From the NCBI GenBank assembly GCA_964561165.1, contig CAZLOJ010000055.1, positions 1-6,405 on the forward strand: a stretch of DNA of 6,405 nt. The letters run 5' to 3'. This DNA comes from IMCC26077 sp964561165 (GTDB lineage: Bacteria; Actinomycetota; Actinomycetes; Nanopelagicales; Nanopelagicaceae). Of the stretch, positions 1 through 6,180 are shown piece after piece. The translations under genes and the position numbers were made by a program. Each line of letters opens with the position of its first letter. Positions within the stretch are counted from its first letter, which is position 1. Under the pieces are notes generated by a model. The model was given only the letters and a program-made list of their open reading frames with translations, did no database searches and had not been told where the DNA came from.

Positions 1-3
1 ATT

Positions 4-771
4 GTGTACCCGCCTCCGACTGGCAAACCATTGGGCATCACGCCGTGGTTTCGATTCGGTGCAGCAATCTTGCGGCCCATCCTCTTTGCGATTGCTAAGC
101 GAGATTGGCGTGGCGCTGAGAACATTCCAAAAACCGGCCCAATCATCTGCATCTCAAACCACATCTCGTATCTAGATCCGCTGGTTTTCGCCCACTTCCT
201 TCATGACAACGGACGTGCACCGCGATTCCTCGGGAAAGCCGAACTCTTTCGGATTCCACTCATTGGAACAGTCTTGCGAGGGGCGGGGCAAGTTCCCGTA
301 GAACGAGAGAGCCCAAATGCGCGCCAAGCATTTGAGCACGCCATTGCATTTCTTAAGTCAGGCCACTTACTCGGGGTCTACCCAGAAGGAACGCTTACTC
401 GCGACCCGGGAATTTGGCCAATGAAAGCAAAGACAGGAGTTGCTCGATTAGCCATCATGACGCAAACGCACGTGGTGCCATGCGCGCAGTGGGGAGCGCA
501 AGCGGTATTGCCTCCGTATAGCCGAAAATTCTCGCTCTTTCCGCGCAAAACGTTCCACGTTTGGGCGGGCGAACCGCTAGATTTTTCGAAGTGGTACGGC
601 AGGGAAGATGATCCTGTTGCGATACGAGAGGCGACTGATTACGCCATGGATGCCCTAGCAGCTCTTCTGGAGAAGATTCGCGGTGAGCACGCCCCGGCCA
701 CTCGTTTTGATCCAGCCAGTAGCGAGCATCCACGAATTGGCAATTACAAGAAGAAAAAGAAGAGAAACTAA
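4..771 (+). CDS. plsC: 1-acyl-sn-glycerol-3-phosphate acyltransferase (PlsC family)
   Basis: Predicted lysophosphatidic acid acyltransferase of 255 aa, transferring an acyl chain to the sn-2 position of lysophosphatidate to give phosphatidate at the inner face of the membrane. The family's motifs are in order: NHISYLD (residues 52–58) is the catalytic HX4D box with H53 and D58; FLGKAELF (76–83) and VPVER (97–101) form the substrate-binding region; YPEGT (126–130) is the acyl-acceptor motif; a conserved proline follows at about 159. The hydrophobic stretch at about 18–30, just before RDWRGAENIP, fits membrane association. The tail (249–254) is a run of lysines and one arginine. The GTG start is only 3 nt into the window, so no ribosome site can be judged and a start further upstream is not excluded, but about ten residues before the first conserved part is normal for actinobacterial homologues. 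The stop overlaps the gpsA start by one base, so the two are probably one operon. The family is secure; exact acyl preference is not visible. Confidence 0.93.
   Translation: MYPPPTGKPLGITPWFRFGAAILRPILFAIAKRDWRGAENIPKTGPIICISNHISYLDPLVFAHFLHDNGRAPRFLGKAELFRIPLIGTVLRGAGQVPVERESPNARQAFEHAIAFLKSGHLLGVYPEGTLTRDPGIWPMKAKTGVARLAIMTQTHVVPCAQWGAQAVLPPYSRKFSLFPRKTFHVWAGEPLDFSKWYGREDDPVAIREATDYAMDALAALLEKIRGEHAPATRFDPASSEHPRIGNYKKKKKRN
748..767 (+). promoter_or_regulatory. Purine-rich ribosome binding region for gpsA inside the plsC 3' end
   Basis: An uninterrupted 20-base purine run ends 3 nt before the gpsA ATG. It encodes the Lys/Arg tail of PlsC and is also the only Shine-Dalgarno-like sequence in front of gpsA (AGAAGAG at 758–764, 6 nt from the ATG). 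It lacks a GGAGG core, so translation of gpsA probably relies partly on ribosomes terminating at the overlapping TAATG junction (769–773). The role is inferred from position and composition. Confidence 0.45.
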
Positions 772-1778
772 TGGCGCTAACGATTGCTGTGATGGGCTCA
801 GGCTCATGGGGGAGCGCTTTCGCTCAGATCCTCGCGGATAATTCACAAAACCACACGGTGCGCATTTGGGGACGTAATCCTGATGTAATTTCCGAAATCA
901 ACGCGTTTCACATCAACTCTAAATTCCATCCTGGATTAATGCTTCCGGAAAAAATTACTGCGACGACCAATCCTGCCGTTGCACTGGCAAGCGCTGATGT
1001 AGTGATTCTCGCCGTTCCTGCACAAACTTTGCGTGAGAATTTGAAAAGCTGGGGCAATTTGATTCCGAAAAATGCGATTGTGGTGAGTTTGCTCAAAGGC
1101 TTTGAGCGTGGCACTCATGCTCGCATGAGTGAAGTCATTAGTCAGGAGCTCAACTTAGACGAGAGCCAGATTGCAGTTGTCACCGGACCTAACTTGGCGG
1201 GTGAAATCATCAAACGTGAACCAGCTGCGGTAGTTATCGCCTGCGCGAAAGAAGAGAACGCTGTTGAACTGCAGGACGCAATTGCTACTGCTTATTTTCG
1301 TCCGTACACCTCCGTTGATGTAATCGGTTGCGAGGTTGCCGGAACAATTAAAAATGTGATGGCGCTCGCGGTAGGAATGGCTAGTGGTTTAGGAATGGGT
1401 GATAACACCAAAGCAACTGTTATCACGCGTGGTCTGGCTGAGACGACGCGATTAGGAGTCGCACTTGGAGCAGACCCCATGACATTCGCAGGTCTTGCGG
1501 GAATGGGTGATTTAGTTGCTACATGTTCGTCGCCCCTTTCGCGCAATCGTTCTTTTGGTGAACGATTGGGTCGTGGACTTGGACTTTCGCAAGCTCAGAG
1601 CGAGACTAAAACCACGGCCGAAGGAGTGTCGTCTGCTGCAGCAGTCCTTGATCTTGCACGGGAATATGGCATCGATATGCCAATAGTTGAGGCTGTTGTC
1701 GATGTTGTGGCAAATGGGATGCCACCAAAGGAAGTTGTGCGCAGGTTGATGAGTAGAACGACGCGCTCTGAACACTAG
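771..1778 (+). CDS. gpsA: NAD(P)H-dependent glycerol-3-phosphate dehydrogenase
   Basis: GpsA reduces dihydroxyacetone phosphate to sn-glycerol-3-phosphate in the cytoplasm, supplying the phospholipid backbone. At 335 aa it is the usual full length. The N-terminal Rossmann fold shows GSGSWG (residues 9–14, GxGxxG) and continues to about residue 185 with SLLKG (106–110, K109) and TGPNLAGE (138–145). The C-terminal helical domain holds GTIKN (191–195, with the likely catalytic K194), GDNTKA (210–215), ITRGLAE (218–224, R220), GLAGMGDL (241–248) and SPLSRNR (254–260), all expected for the family. The ATG is read from TAATG, where the plsC stop TAA and this start share one base, so the two are almost certainly co-translated. 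The product supplies the substrate that is acylated first at sn-1 (enzyme not in the window) and then by the neighbouring PlsC. No key residue appears altered. Confidence 0.97.
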   Translation: MALTIAVMGSGSWGSAFAQILADNSQNHTVRIWGRNPDVISEINAFHINSKFHPGLMLPEKITATTNPAVALASADVVILAVPAQTLRENLKSWGNLIPKNAIVVSLLKGFERGTHARMSEVISQELNLDESQIAVVTGPNLAGEIIKREPAAVVIACAKEENAVELQDAIATAYFRPYTSVDVIGCEVAGTIKNVMALAVGMASGLGMGDNTKATVITRGLAETTRLGVALGADPMTFAGLAGMGDLVATCSSPLSRNRSFGERLGRGLGLSQAQSETKTTAEGVSSAAAVLDLAREYGIDMPIVEAVVDVVANGMPPKEVVRRLMSRTTRSEH

Positions 1779-1810
1779 CGCCGGCAATAGTCTGGGCAAT
1801 TAGTAACCGG

Positions 1811-1816
1811 TACCCT
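1811..1816 (+). promoter_or_regulatory. Candidate -10 element of a leaderless ddl promoter
   Basis: TACCCT fits the actinobacterial TANNNT -10 consensus and ends 7 nt before the GTG of ddl, so transcription would begin at or within a base of the start codon. No purine-rich ribosome binding site lies in the 45-nt gap between gpsA and ddl, which is what a leaderless mRNA would show. No convincing -35 hexamer is visible at 16–19 nt spacing. This is an inference from spacing and motif only. Confidence 0.45.
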
Positions 1817-1823
1817 GTGCAAC

Positions 1824-2876
1824 GTGGCTACCAATACAACCAAGAAAATCCGCGTTGGGGTGCTCTGTGGTGGTCAAAGTAGCGAACATTCAATCTCATG
1901 CTTATCGGGCGCGAGCTTGCTGGCAGCGATGGATCGTGAAAAGTTCGAGCCGGTACCTCTTGGTATCACTCAATCTGGCCAATGGGTCTCTCTTGAGGGG
2001 TTAACGAAAGAGCTCGCGATAGTCGATGGAAAACTTCCCGTCATTCCTGATCGAGCGCCTGCGGTTACGGTAAATCGCGATGGCGTGTTTGCGGGTGGAA
2101 AAAATCTCGATGTGGATGTGATGTTCCCAGTTCTCCATGGCCCATACGGAGAAGATGGCACAGTACAAGGACTTCTTGAGATGTTCGATATTCCTTATGT
2201 GGGTGCAGGAGTCCTGGCATCTGCAATTGGAATGGATAAGGCAACCTGCAAGAGATTGTTTGTGGAGGCAGGAATTCCTACCGTCGATTTTGATGTCTTC
2301 TTTTGGAGTGAGTGGCAGAGCTATAAAAGTGAGATCACTTCGCGTTTAACGGTTGAATTTACATTACCTATTTTTGTTAAGCCCTCCCGCGCAGGTTCCA
2401 GCAATGGAATCAGCAAAGTGAAGTCATGGAGCGAATTAGATGCGGCAGTATCTCTTGCGAAAGATTTCGACGAAAAAATTGTGATTGAAGCGTTTGCACC
2501 TGGGCGTGAGATTGAGTGTGGCATCTTGGGGGATAAGGCATCTCGCGTTGGTGAGGTGCGCATTCTGGGCGATCACGAGTTCTATGATTTCGAAGCGAAG
2601 TACCTTGATAACTCGACCGAGTTAATTGTGCCAGCGAAGATTCCTGCCGAGGTCGAGCGCGAGATTCAACAATTAGCCCTCGATGCTTTCTCGCTCATCG
2701 ATGGACGAGGAATTGCTCGCGTCGATTTCTTCCTGCAAGAAAATGGCGAAATCATCCTCAATGAGTTAAACACCATGCCTGGCTTCACTGCTACGTCGAT
2801 GTATCCACGATTGTGGGATGCGACCGGAGTTAGTTATCAAGAGGTTATTACCCGCCTTATAGAATTGCATAGTTAA
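1824..2876 (+). CDS. ddl: D-alanine–D-alanine ligase
   Basis: ATP-grasp ligase of 350 aa joining two D-alanines for the peptidoglycan stem peptide in the cytoplasm. The N-terminal lobe has GGQSSEHSIS (16–25; E21 matches the family's D-Ala-binding glutamate) and HGPYGEDGTVQG (105–116). The central lobe has the MDK lysine K139 and VKPSRAGSSNG (184–194), the ATP-binding loop. The omega loop reads YDFEAKY (253–259); the Tyr at 259 is typical of D-Ala–D-Ala rather than D-Ala–D-Lac (VanA-type) ligases. The C-terminal lobe has R298, D300 and NELNTMPGFT (312–321), the Mg2+ and second-substrate site. The start is GTG at 1824, with no Shine-Dalgarno but a TACCCT box 7 nt upstream, suggesting leaderless translation. 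The gene follows gpsA by 45 nt and is followed after 2 nt by a secreted protein gene. Identity is secure; leaderless initiation is inference. Confidence 0.97.
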   Translation: MATNTTKKIRVGVLCGGQSSEHSISCLSGASLLAAMDREKFEPVPLGITQSGQWVSLEGLTKELAIVDGKLPVIPDRAPAVTVNRDGVFAGGKNLDVDVMFPVLHGPYGEDGTVQGLLEMFDIPYVGAGVLASAIGMDKATCKRLFVEAGIPTVDFDVFFWSEWQSYKSEITSRLTVEFTLPIFVKPSRAGSSNGISKVKSWSELDAAVSLAKDFDEKIVIEAFAPGREIECGILGDKASRVGEVRILGDHEFYDFEAKYLDNSTELIVPAKIPAEVEREIQQLALDAFSLIDGRGIARVDFFLQENGEIILNELNTMPGFTATSMYPRLWDATGVSYQEVITRLIELHS

Positions 2877-2878
2877 GC

Positions 2879-4219
2879 GTGTGCAAGCGGAATACGAAAT
2901 CACGTGCTCTCCTTGCCATCGCAATTTTGGCAACTGGGCTGCTCTTGCCCACTTCGAGCCCGAGTTTCGCTAATGTAAATGGCAAAGCATGGAGCGAAGA
3001 CTCTCGAGCTTATTCAGAGGGCTGGCCCTGGCCGAAGTTACCTAATTGGTGGAGCTGGCCACAGAAATGGTATTCATCGCAAACATTTACAGATGTACGT
3101 CTTGGCCAATGGTTGCCTTGTCGCCCTGAGTGGTCTATGAATGATTGCATTCAGGAGATCAACGTTTACGACCAAGAGGGAAAGAAACTTGGTTCGCTCA
3201 AGTACTTGCAAGAGCCAGGTTTTGATCCCTATGAAATTAAGCAATCTTGGTCTCAGGCGCCGGATATTCAAAGCGCGGGTCTAGTCGATAACTTCCCAGA
3301 CTTCAGCAATCTGGAGACTGTGTGGACTAAGGGATGGTGGCAGTTACCAGAGGGCATAACGCTCTCTAATGGAAAGAATCTTGTGAACGCAAATGTCGCT
3401 CGAATGTTGAGCGCTGTGCAGATGAACATCTCACCGCGTGAGATGGAACAAGGCGTGTCTCTACCGGTAGGTGTCTATTTTGAAGCTGTTCTGAAATCAA
3501 AGAATTTGAAGAAGTACGCTCGCTGGGTAACGAGTAATGGCAAGAATCCGAGCGTTATCTTCAAGGACGATGGAACAATCCTTATCAGGGGAGTCACAAC
3601 TAAATTCCCCAACCCTGGGAAACCTGGCTGCGAAAAATTGGACTTAGGTAATAAAGAAAAGGCCGTTTCATCTGCTGCATTTGTGGCGGTGAATCTCTCT
3701 ACAGCATCAGATTACGAGAGCGCTAATTACACGTCAGCGCCAGGTGAAGTAATCCTTGGTACAAATGGATGGTGGTGTTTGGGCGGTATCAAATGGGATG
3801 CGAAAGAGCGACAGATAACTGTTGAAGTTGCTGCGCCACATTATTTTGAAGATGGCATCACCGAAGTTGATGGCTGGCTTGAATTGAAGCTAAAGGGTGC
3901 GTTGGTCAAACATTGGTGGGGGATATCGCCTCAGGATGCAACGGGTTTTGCTCGAGTGGAACTTCTCTACAGCGATGGTTCGACGAAGATCGCCACAGTC
4001 AGCGCTAAGTACATTCCTGAGTTTGATTGGATCGACCTTCGCGCATATGGATTTACCTACTCGAATCCAGTCTTAAAGATAACGCTCAAGAGCCCAACTG
4101 CGGCGAAAGCGAAGGCAACTGCCAAGGCAGTTACGTCCAAGACGATTACCTGCACCAAAGGAAAGAGCGTAAAGAAAGTTCAAGCGAAGAGTTGCCCAAA
4201 GGGCTACCAGAAAAAGTAA
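2879..4219 (+). CDS. Secreted Trp-rich protein of unknown function with a C-terminal Cys/Lys module
   Basis: I do not recognise an enzyme family in this 446-aa protein. The N-terminus is a clear signal peptide: basic residues 3–9, hydrophobic core 10–24, likely cleavage S-F-A|N after residue 31. The mature part is unusually rich in tryptophan (about 20), clustered at 49–64, with WW pairs at 57–58, 153–154, 298–299 and 346–347. Cysteines at 81/90 and 251/300 could form two disulfides. Residues 287–403 look like a beta-rich domain, with GWWCLGG at 297–303. A short Ala/Lys linker (405–421) leads to a terminal module with C425 and C439 and a GY–KK end, possibly a surface-attachment or disulfide segment. 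No membrane anchor follows. GTG 2879 is the first usable start, because an in-frame stop lies at 2870–2872, and later starts would cut the signal peptide. It begins 2 nt after the ddl stop without its own ribosome site, so coupling with ddl is likely. In many Actinobacteria a DUF3515 gene occupies this slot (from memory). An envelope role is inference. Confidence 0.85.
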   Translation: MCKRNTKSRALLAIAILATGLLLPTSSPSFANVNGKAWSEDSRAYSEGWPWPKLPNWWSWPQKWYSSQTFTDVRLGQWLPCRPEWSMNDCIQEINVYDQEGKKLGSLKYLQEPGFDPYEIKQSWSQAPDIQSAGLVDNFPDFSNLETVWTKGWWQLPEGITLSNGKNLVNANVARMLSAVQMNISPREMEQGVSLPVGVYFEAVLKSKNLKKYARWVTSNGKNPSVIFKDDGTILIRGVTTKFPNPGKPGCEKLDLGNKEKAVSSAAFVAVNLSTASDYESANYTSAPGEVILGTNGWWCLGGIKWDAKERQITVEVAAPHYFEDGITEVDGWLELKLKGALVKHWWGISPQDATGFARVELLYSDGSTKIATVSAKYIPEFDWIDLRAYGFTYSNPVLKITLKSPTAAKAKATAKAVTSKTITCTKGKSVKKVQAKSCPKGYQKK

Positions 4220-4230
4220 GAGCGTTTCAA

Positions 4231-4467
4231 CTAGTCGTTTACAACTGGGCACGTTAACGTGCGAGTAATCCCTGGCACCGCCTGCACTTTTGCAAGAATC
4301 GTGCGACCAAACTCTTCCATCGAGCCAGCTTCAGCGCGCATGATGACATCGTATGGTCCACCCACGCCCTGAGCGATATTGACCCCTGGAATAGCGCCGA
4401 CTGCTTTTGCGACGGCTGCTGCCTTTCCCACTTCAGTTTGAATCAGGATGTAGGTCTGGATCGACAT
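4231..4467 (-). CDS. Stand-alone Lrp/AsnC ligand-binding (RAM) domain protein
   Basis: A 78-aa protein consisting only of the Lrp/AsnC C-terminal effector-binding domain (RAM; beta-alpha-beta-beta-alpha-beta fold) with no helix-turn-helix. Strand 1 is TYILIQTEVG (residues 5–14), helix 1 follows at 15–26, GVGGPYDVIMRAE (34–46) forms the central hairpin with the conserved GPYD, and the last strand ends in the RTLTCPVV block (69–76). Such proteins form dimers and higher oligomers and usually bind amino acids; alone they cannot bind DNA through an HTH, so they may act through a partner. I chose the ATG whose codon occupies 4465–4467: AAAGGGG (complement of 4477–4483) lies 9 nt upstream of it and homology begins here. 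A longer open frame extends to 4674 but overlaps thiL and its added residues look non-coding. It converges on the secreted-protein gene with an 11-nt gap and diverges from thiL. Family is secure, ligand unknown. Confidence 0.93.
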   Translation of the reverse strand: MSIQTYILIQTEVGKAAAVAKAVGAIPGVNIAQGVGGPYDVIMRAEAGSMEEFGRTILAKVQAVPGITRTLTCPVVND

Positions 4468-4571
4468 GGTATTTCGCCCCTTTTGCTGTGCTGATGTGGA
4501 GCAAAGGTAGCGCAGGATAGGCTCGGTCGGAAAGTTAGTTTTAGGGCGCAAGCGCAAAGCTGGAGGAGACC
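4468..4571. promoter_or_regulatory. Divergent intergenic region between the RAM-domain gene and thiL
   Basis: These 104 nt must hold the minus-strand promoter and probably that of thiL. On the minus strand TATCCT (complement of 4514–4519) fits a TANNNT -10 box about 47 nt before the RAM-gene start. On the plus strand TAGTTT (4536–4541) is a weaker -10 candidate 30 nt before the thiL GTG. Neither has a good -35 hexamer at standard spacing. A short tandem repeat GCGCAA x2 (4546–4557) sits just upstream of the thiL ribosome site. I see nothing resembling a TPP riboswitch, and the space is too short for one together with both promoters. Confidence 0.5.
4562..4566 (+). promoter_or_regulatory. Shine-Dalgarno GGAGG for thiL
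   Basis: GGAGG lies 5 nt before GTG 4572. This decides the start: the in-frame ATG at codon 6 (4587) would put the site 20 nt away, which is too far. Confidence 0.8.
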
Positions 4572-5507
4572 GTGCGGGTTCGCGAGATGGGCGAGGAGGC
4601 GTTAATAGCCGCCTTTGCTGACCTCTACCGCTCCCGAGCCGGGGTGTCGGTCGGAATAGGTGACGATGGTGCAATCATCGAATCTACATCTGCGCTAGAG
4701 GTTATAAGTACCGACATGGCAACAGATGGAATTCACTTCAATCGTTTGTGGTCGAGAGCAACAGATATCGGAGCAAAAATTGCCATTGCAAACCTTGCAG
4801 ATATCGTCGCAATGGGTGGAGCGCCAAAGTTTCTTATCGTGGCAATTTCAGCGCCAGGCGACGAAGAGGTGTCGTACTTATTGGACATTGCCCGTGGTAT
4901 CGAATCGGTTGCCAAAGATTTTGGCGTCAGCGTTGTAGGGGGAGATTTGGTAGCGGGTAAAACATTGACCATAGCTATCACTGCTCTTGGGTCTGTCAAA
5001 GCTCCAGTGCTCCGCTCTGGTGCAAAAGTTGGTGACAAAGTATTTCTTACGCGCGCTACCGGAAGATCTCTGGCTGGATTGTTGCTGCTGAGTAAAGAAT
5101 TAGCGAGCTCAGATTCTCCTGACGTGCGAGCATTCCAACGTCCTGAATTCGATCCGCATGATGTCATTGAATTTGGTTTTGAGAAAATTAATGCGCTCAT
5201 GGATGTTAGTGATGGCCTGCTCTCAGATTTACCTAAAATCGTAAAGGCATCCAGAGTTGGTATTGACCTAACAATTGATGAGAAAGCCCTGAGTTTCCTC
5301 GAGCCGCTATCCGAGAAGTTAGCGATCCCACCGCTGGAGCTATTCCTGCGCAGTGGTGAAGAGCACTCATTTATCGCGGTAGTTGACAGTAAGTGGCAAT
5401 CCGAAACGCCAGAATCATGGATTATGCTTGGCACAGTTGTTATGGGTAATGAGATTACGTACTTCGGTAAACCTTTGCCGTTTCAGAGCACGTCATGGCA
5501 CTGGTAG
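4572..5507 (+). CDS. thiL: Thiamine-monophosphate kinase
   Basis: ThiL phosphorylates thiamine monophosphate with ATP to give thiamine diphosphate, the last step of the cofactor pathway, in the cytoplasm. The protein is 311 aa, normal for the family. The N-terminal AIRS-like domain shows GIGDDGA (28–34; D31 and D32 for Mg-ATP), STDMATDGIHF (46–56; D48 and H55), NLADIVAMGGAP (74–85) and VVGGDL (121–126). The C-terminal domain carries DVSDGL (211–216), expected at the phosphate/Mg site. The usual GGEDYEL-type segment appears as SGEEHSF (261–267), a conservative departure (Gly to Ser, Asp to Glu) at an otherwise well-kept position. GTG 4572 is supported by GGAGG 5 nt upstream. No other thiamine gene is in the window, so its placement reflects conserved actinobacterial synteny rather than a thi operon. 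The FKBP gene follows after 35 nt and may share the transcript. Confidence 0.96.
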   Translation: MRVREMGEEALIAAFADLYRSRAGVSVGIGDDGAIIESTSALEVISTDMATDGIHFNRLWSRATDIGAKIAIANLADIVAMGGAPKFLIVAISAPGDEEVSYLLDIARGIESVAKDFGVSVVGGDLVAGKTLTIAITALGSVKAPVLRSGAKVGDKVFLTRATGRSLAGLLLLSKELASSDSPDVRAFQRPEFDPHDVIEFGFEKINALMDVSDGLLSDLPKIVKASRVGIDLTIDEKALSFLEPLSEKLAIPPLELFLRSGEEHSFIAVVDSKWQSETPESWIMLGTVVMGNEITYFGKPLPFQSTSWHW

Positions 5508-5528
5508 AGATTCGCACAAGCGCAGACT

Positions 5529-5534
5529 AGGGAG
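5529..5534 (+). promoter_or_regulatory. Shine-Dalgarno AGGGAG for the FKBP gene
   Basis: AGGGAG lies 8 nt before ATG 5543 in the 35-nt gap after thiL and supports this start, which also yields an intact signal peptide. I see no clear separate promoter in the gap, so read-through from thiL is plausible. Confidence 0.65.
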
Positions 5535-5542
5535 ATATCAGA

Positions 5543-6166
5543 ATGAAACGAACAGCTTCGGTAGTTGGAATTTTCTCGCTCGCTTCTATTTTCTTACTCT
5601 CTCCCGTTGCGCAAGGCGCTACTGCAACGCCTGGAAAGTCTTGTCAGGCATCAGCATTAGGAACGCAATCTGCATTTAAAGATTCCAAAGAAGGGCAGCA
5701 AACTCTCACTTGTGGGCGCCTTGGAAAGAAGTATCTCTGGGTCATCACAAAAGTAACGATCCCAGCAAACCTTGACACCAAGTACATTAAAATCACTGGC
5801 GATACGAGCGCTGGCGCTGTGTTAGGTAAGCCAAAGGGTCAACCGCCAACTGCTCTGTTCTCTGCAGATATCGTGAAAGGTGGCGGGGCAACTGTTGCCG
5901 CAGGTGCTTCAGTCACAGTTCATTACACCTTGATGGCATGGTCGACTGGCAAAGTCGTGGAATCGTCCTGGACTACTGGACAGACTGCGAGTTTCCCATT
6001 GAGTGGCGTGATTAAGGGTTGGCAGGATGGAATTCCTGGAATGCGCGAAGGTGGACGACGTTTACTCATAGTTCCGCCGGCACTTGGTTATGGTGCAACA
6101 GCACAGGGACCTATAGGCGCCAATGAGACCCTAGTTTTCGTAGTTGATTTGGTGAAGGTCGGCTAA
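5543..6166 (+). CDS. Secreted FKBP-type peptidyl-prolyl cis-trans isomerase with N-terminal Cys-pair region
   Basis: A 207-aa exported protein expected to catalyse prolyl cis-trans isomerisation and help folding of exported proteins. The signal peptide spans residues 1 to about 25–28 (basic KR at 2–3, hydrophobic core 7–22, cleavage near AQG|A or ATA|T). I see no lipobox cysteine, so it is probably not a lipoprotein. Residues 30–70 form a small region with C34 and C57, ending in GKKYLW, resembling short cysteine-pair segments of aquatic actinobacterial exported proteins (from memory). The FKBP domain occupies about 121–206: VHYTL with Y128, VVESS (138–142) where the family has VFDSS, F151, VIKGW (156–160), GMREGGRRLLIVPP (166–179), LGYG with Y183, and TLVFVVDL (196–203) with F199. 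Most active-site positions are kept, but the usual Phe-Asp pair is V139-E140, which may lower drug binding or activity. It lies 35 nt after thiL and converges on rpmB with a 9-nt gap. Confidence 0.92.
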   Translation: MKRTASVVGIFSLASIFLLSPVAQGATATPGKSCQASALGTQSAFKDSKEGQQTLTCGRLGKKYLWVITKVTIPANLDTKYIKITGDTSAGAVLGKPKGQPPTALFSADIVKGGGATVAAGASVTVHYTLMAWSTGKVVESSWTTGQTASFPLSGVIKGWQDGIPGMREGGRRLLIVPPALGYGATAQGPIGANETLVFVVDLVKVG

Positions 6167-6180
6167 AGAAATAATTTAGC
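6162..6180. terminator. Weak inverted repeat between convergent FKBP and rpmB genes
   Basis: GCTAAA (6162–6167) and TTTAGC (6175–6180) form a 6-bp stem with a 7-nt A/T loop. It includes both stop codons, TAA of the FKBP gene and the TAA of rpmB on the other strand, so it is symmetric between the two genes. The stem is mostly A-T and no clear T-tract follows on either side, so it may be a weak bidirectional terminator or simply the chance result of two similar gene ends. Confidence 0.25.

Noticed and set aside
1779..1823. A missing gene between gpsA and ddl (some Actinobacteria carry another gene here).
   Set aside because: The gap is only 45 nt with no coding remnant visible, so it is simple absence rather than a broken gene.
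4027..4257. A 76-codon plus-strand open frame across the convergent junction.
   Set aside because: It overlaps the end of the secreted-protein gene in another frame, has no ribosome site and shows a low-complexity translation; a shadow frame.
4249..4262. A perfect 14-bp palindrome, GCACGTTAACGTGC, that could be an operator.
   Set aside because: It lies within codons of the conserved RTLTC block of the RAM-domain gene, near its 3' end. A 14-bp palindrome is expected about 0.4 times by chance in a window of this size, and no second copy is seen.
4468..4571. A possible TPP riboswitch ahead of thiL.
   Set aside because: I find none of the conserved TPP-box sequences, and the GGAGG site is preceded by only about 90 nt shared with a divergent promoter.
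4231..4674. A 147-aa version of the RAM-domain protein starting upstream at 4674.
   Set aside because: The extra 69 residues are Arg/Pro-rich without similarity to an HTH, overlap thiL by about 100 nt, and a better start with a ribosome site exists at 4467.
4733..5434. A 233-codon open frame antisense to thiL.
   Set aside because: It is entirely inside thiL, its translation shows no domain and is rich in Ser/Ala/Thr as expected from a complementary frame, and thiL itself has all family motifs.
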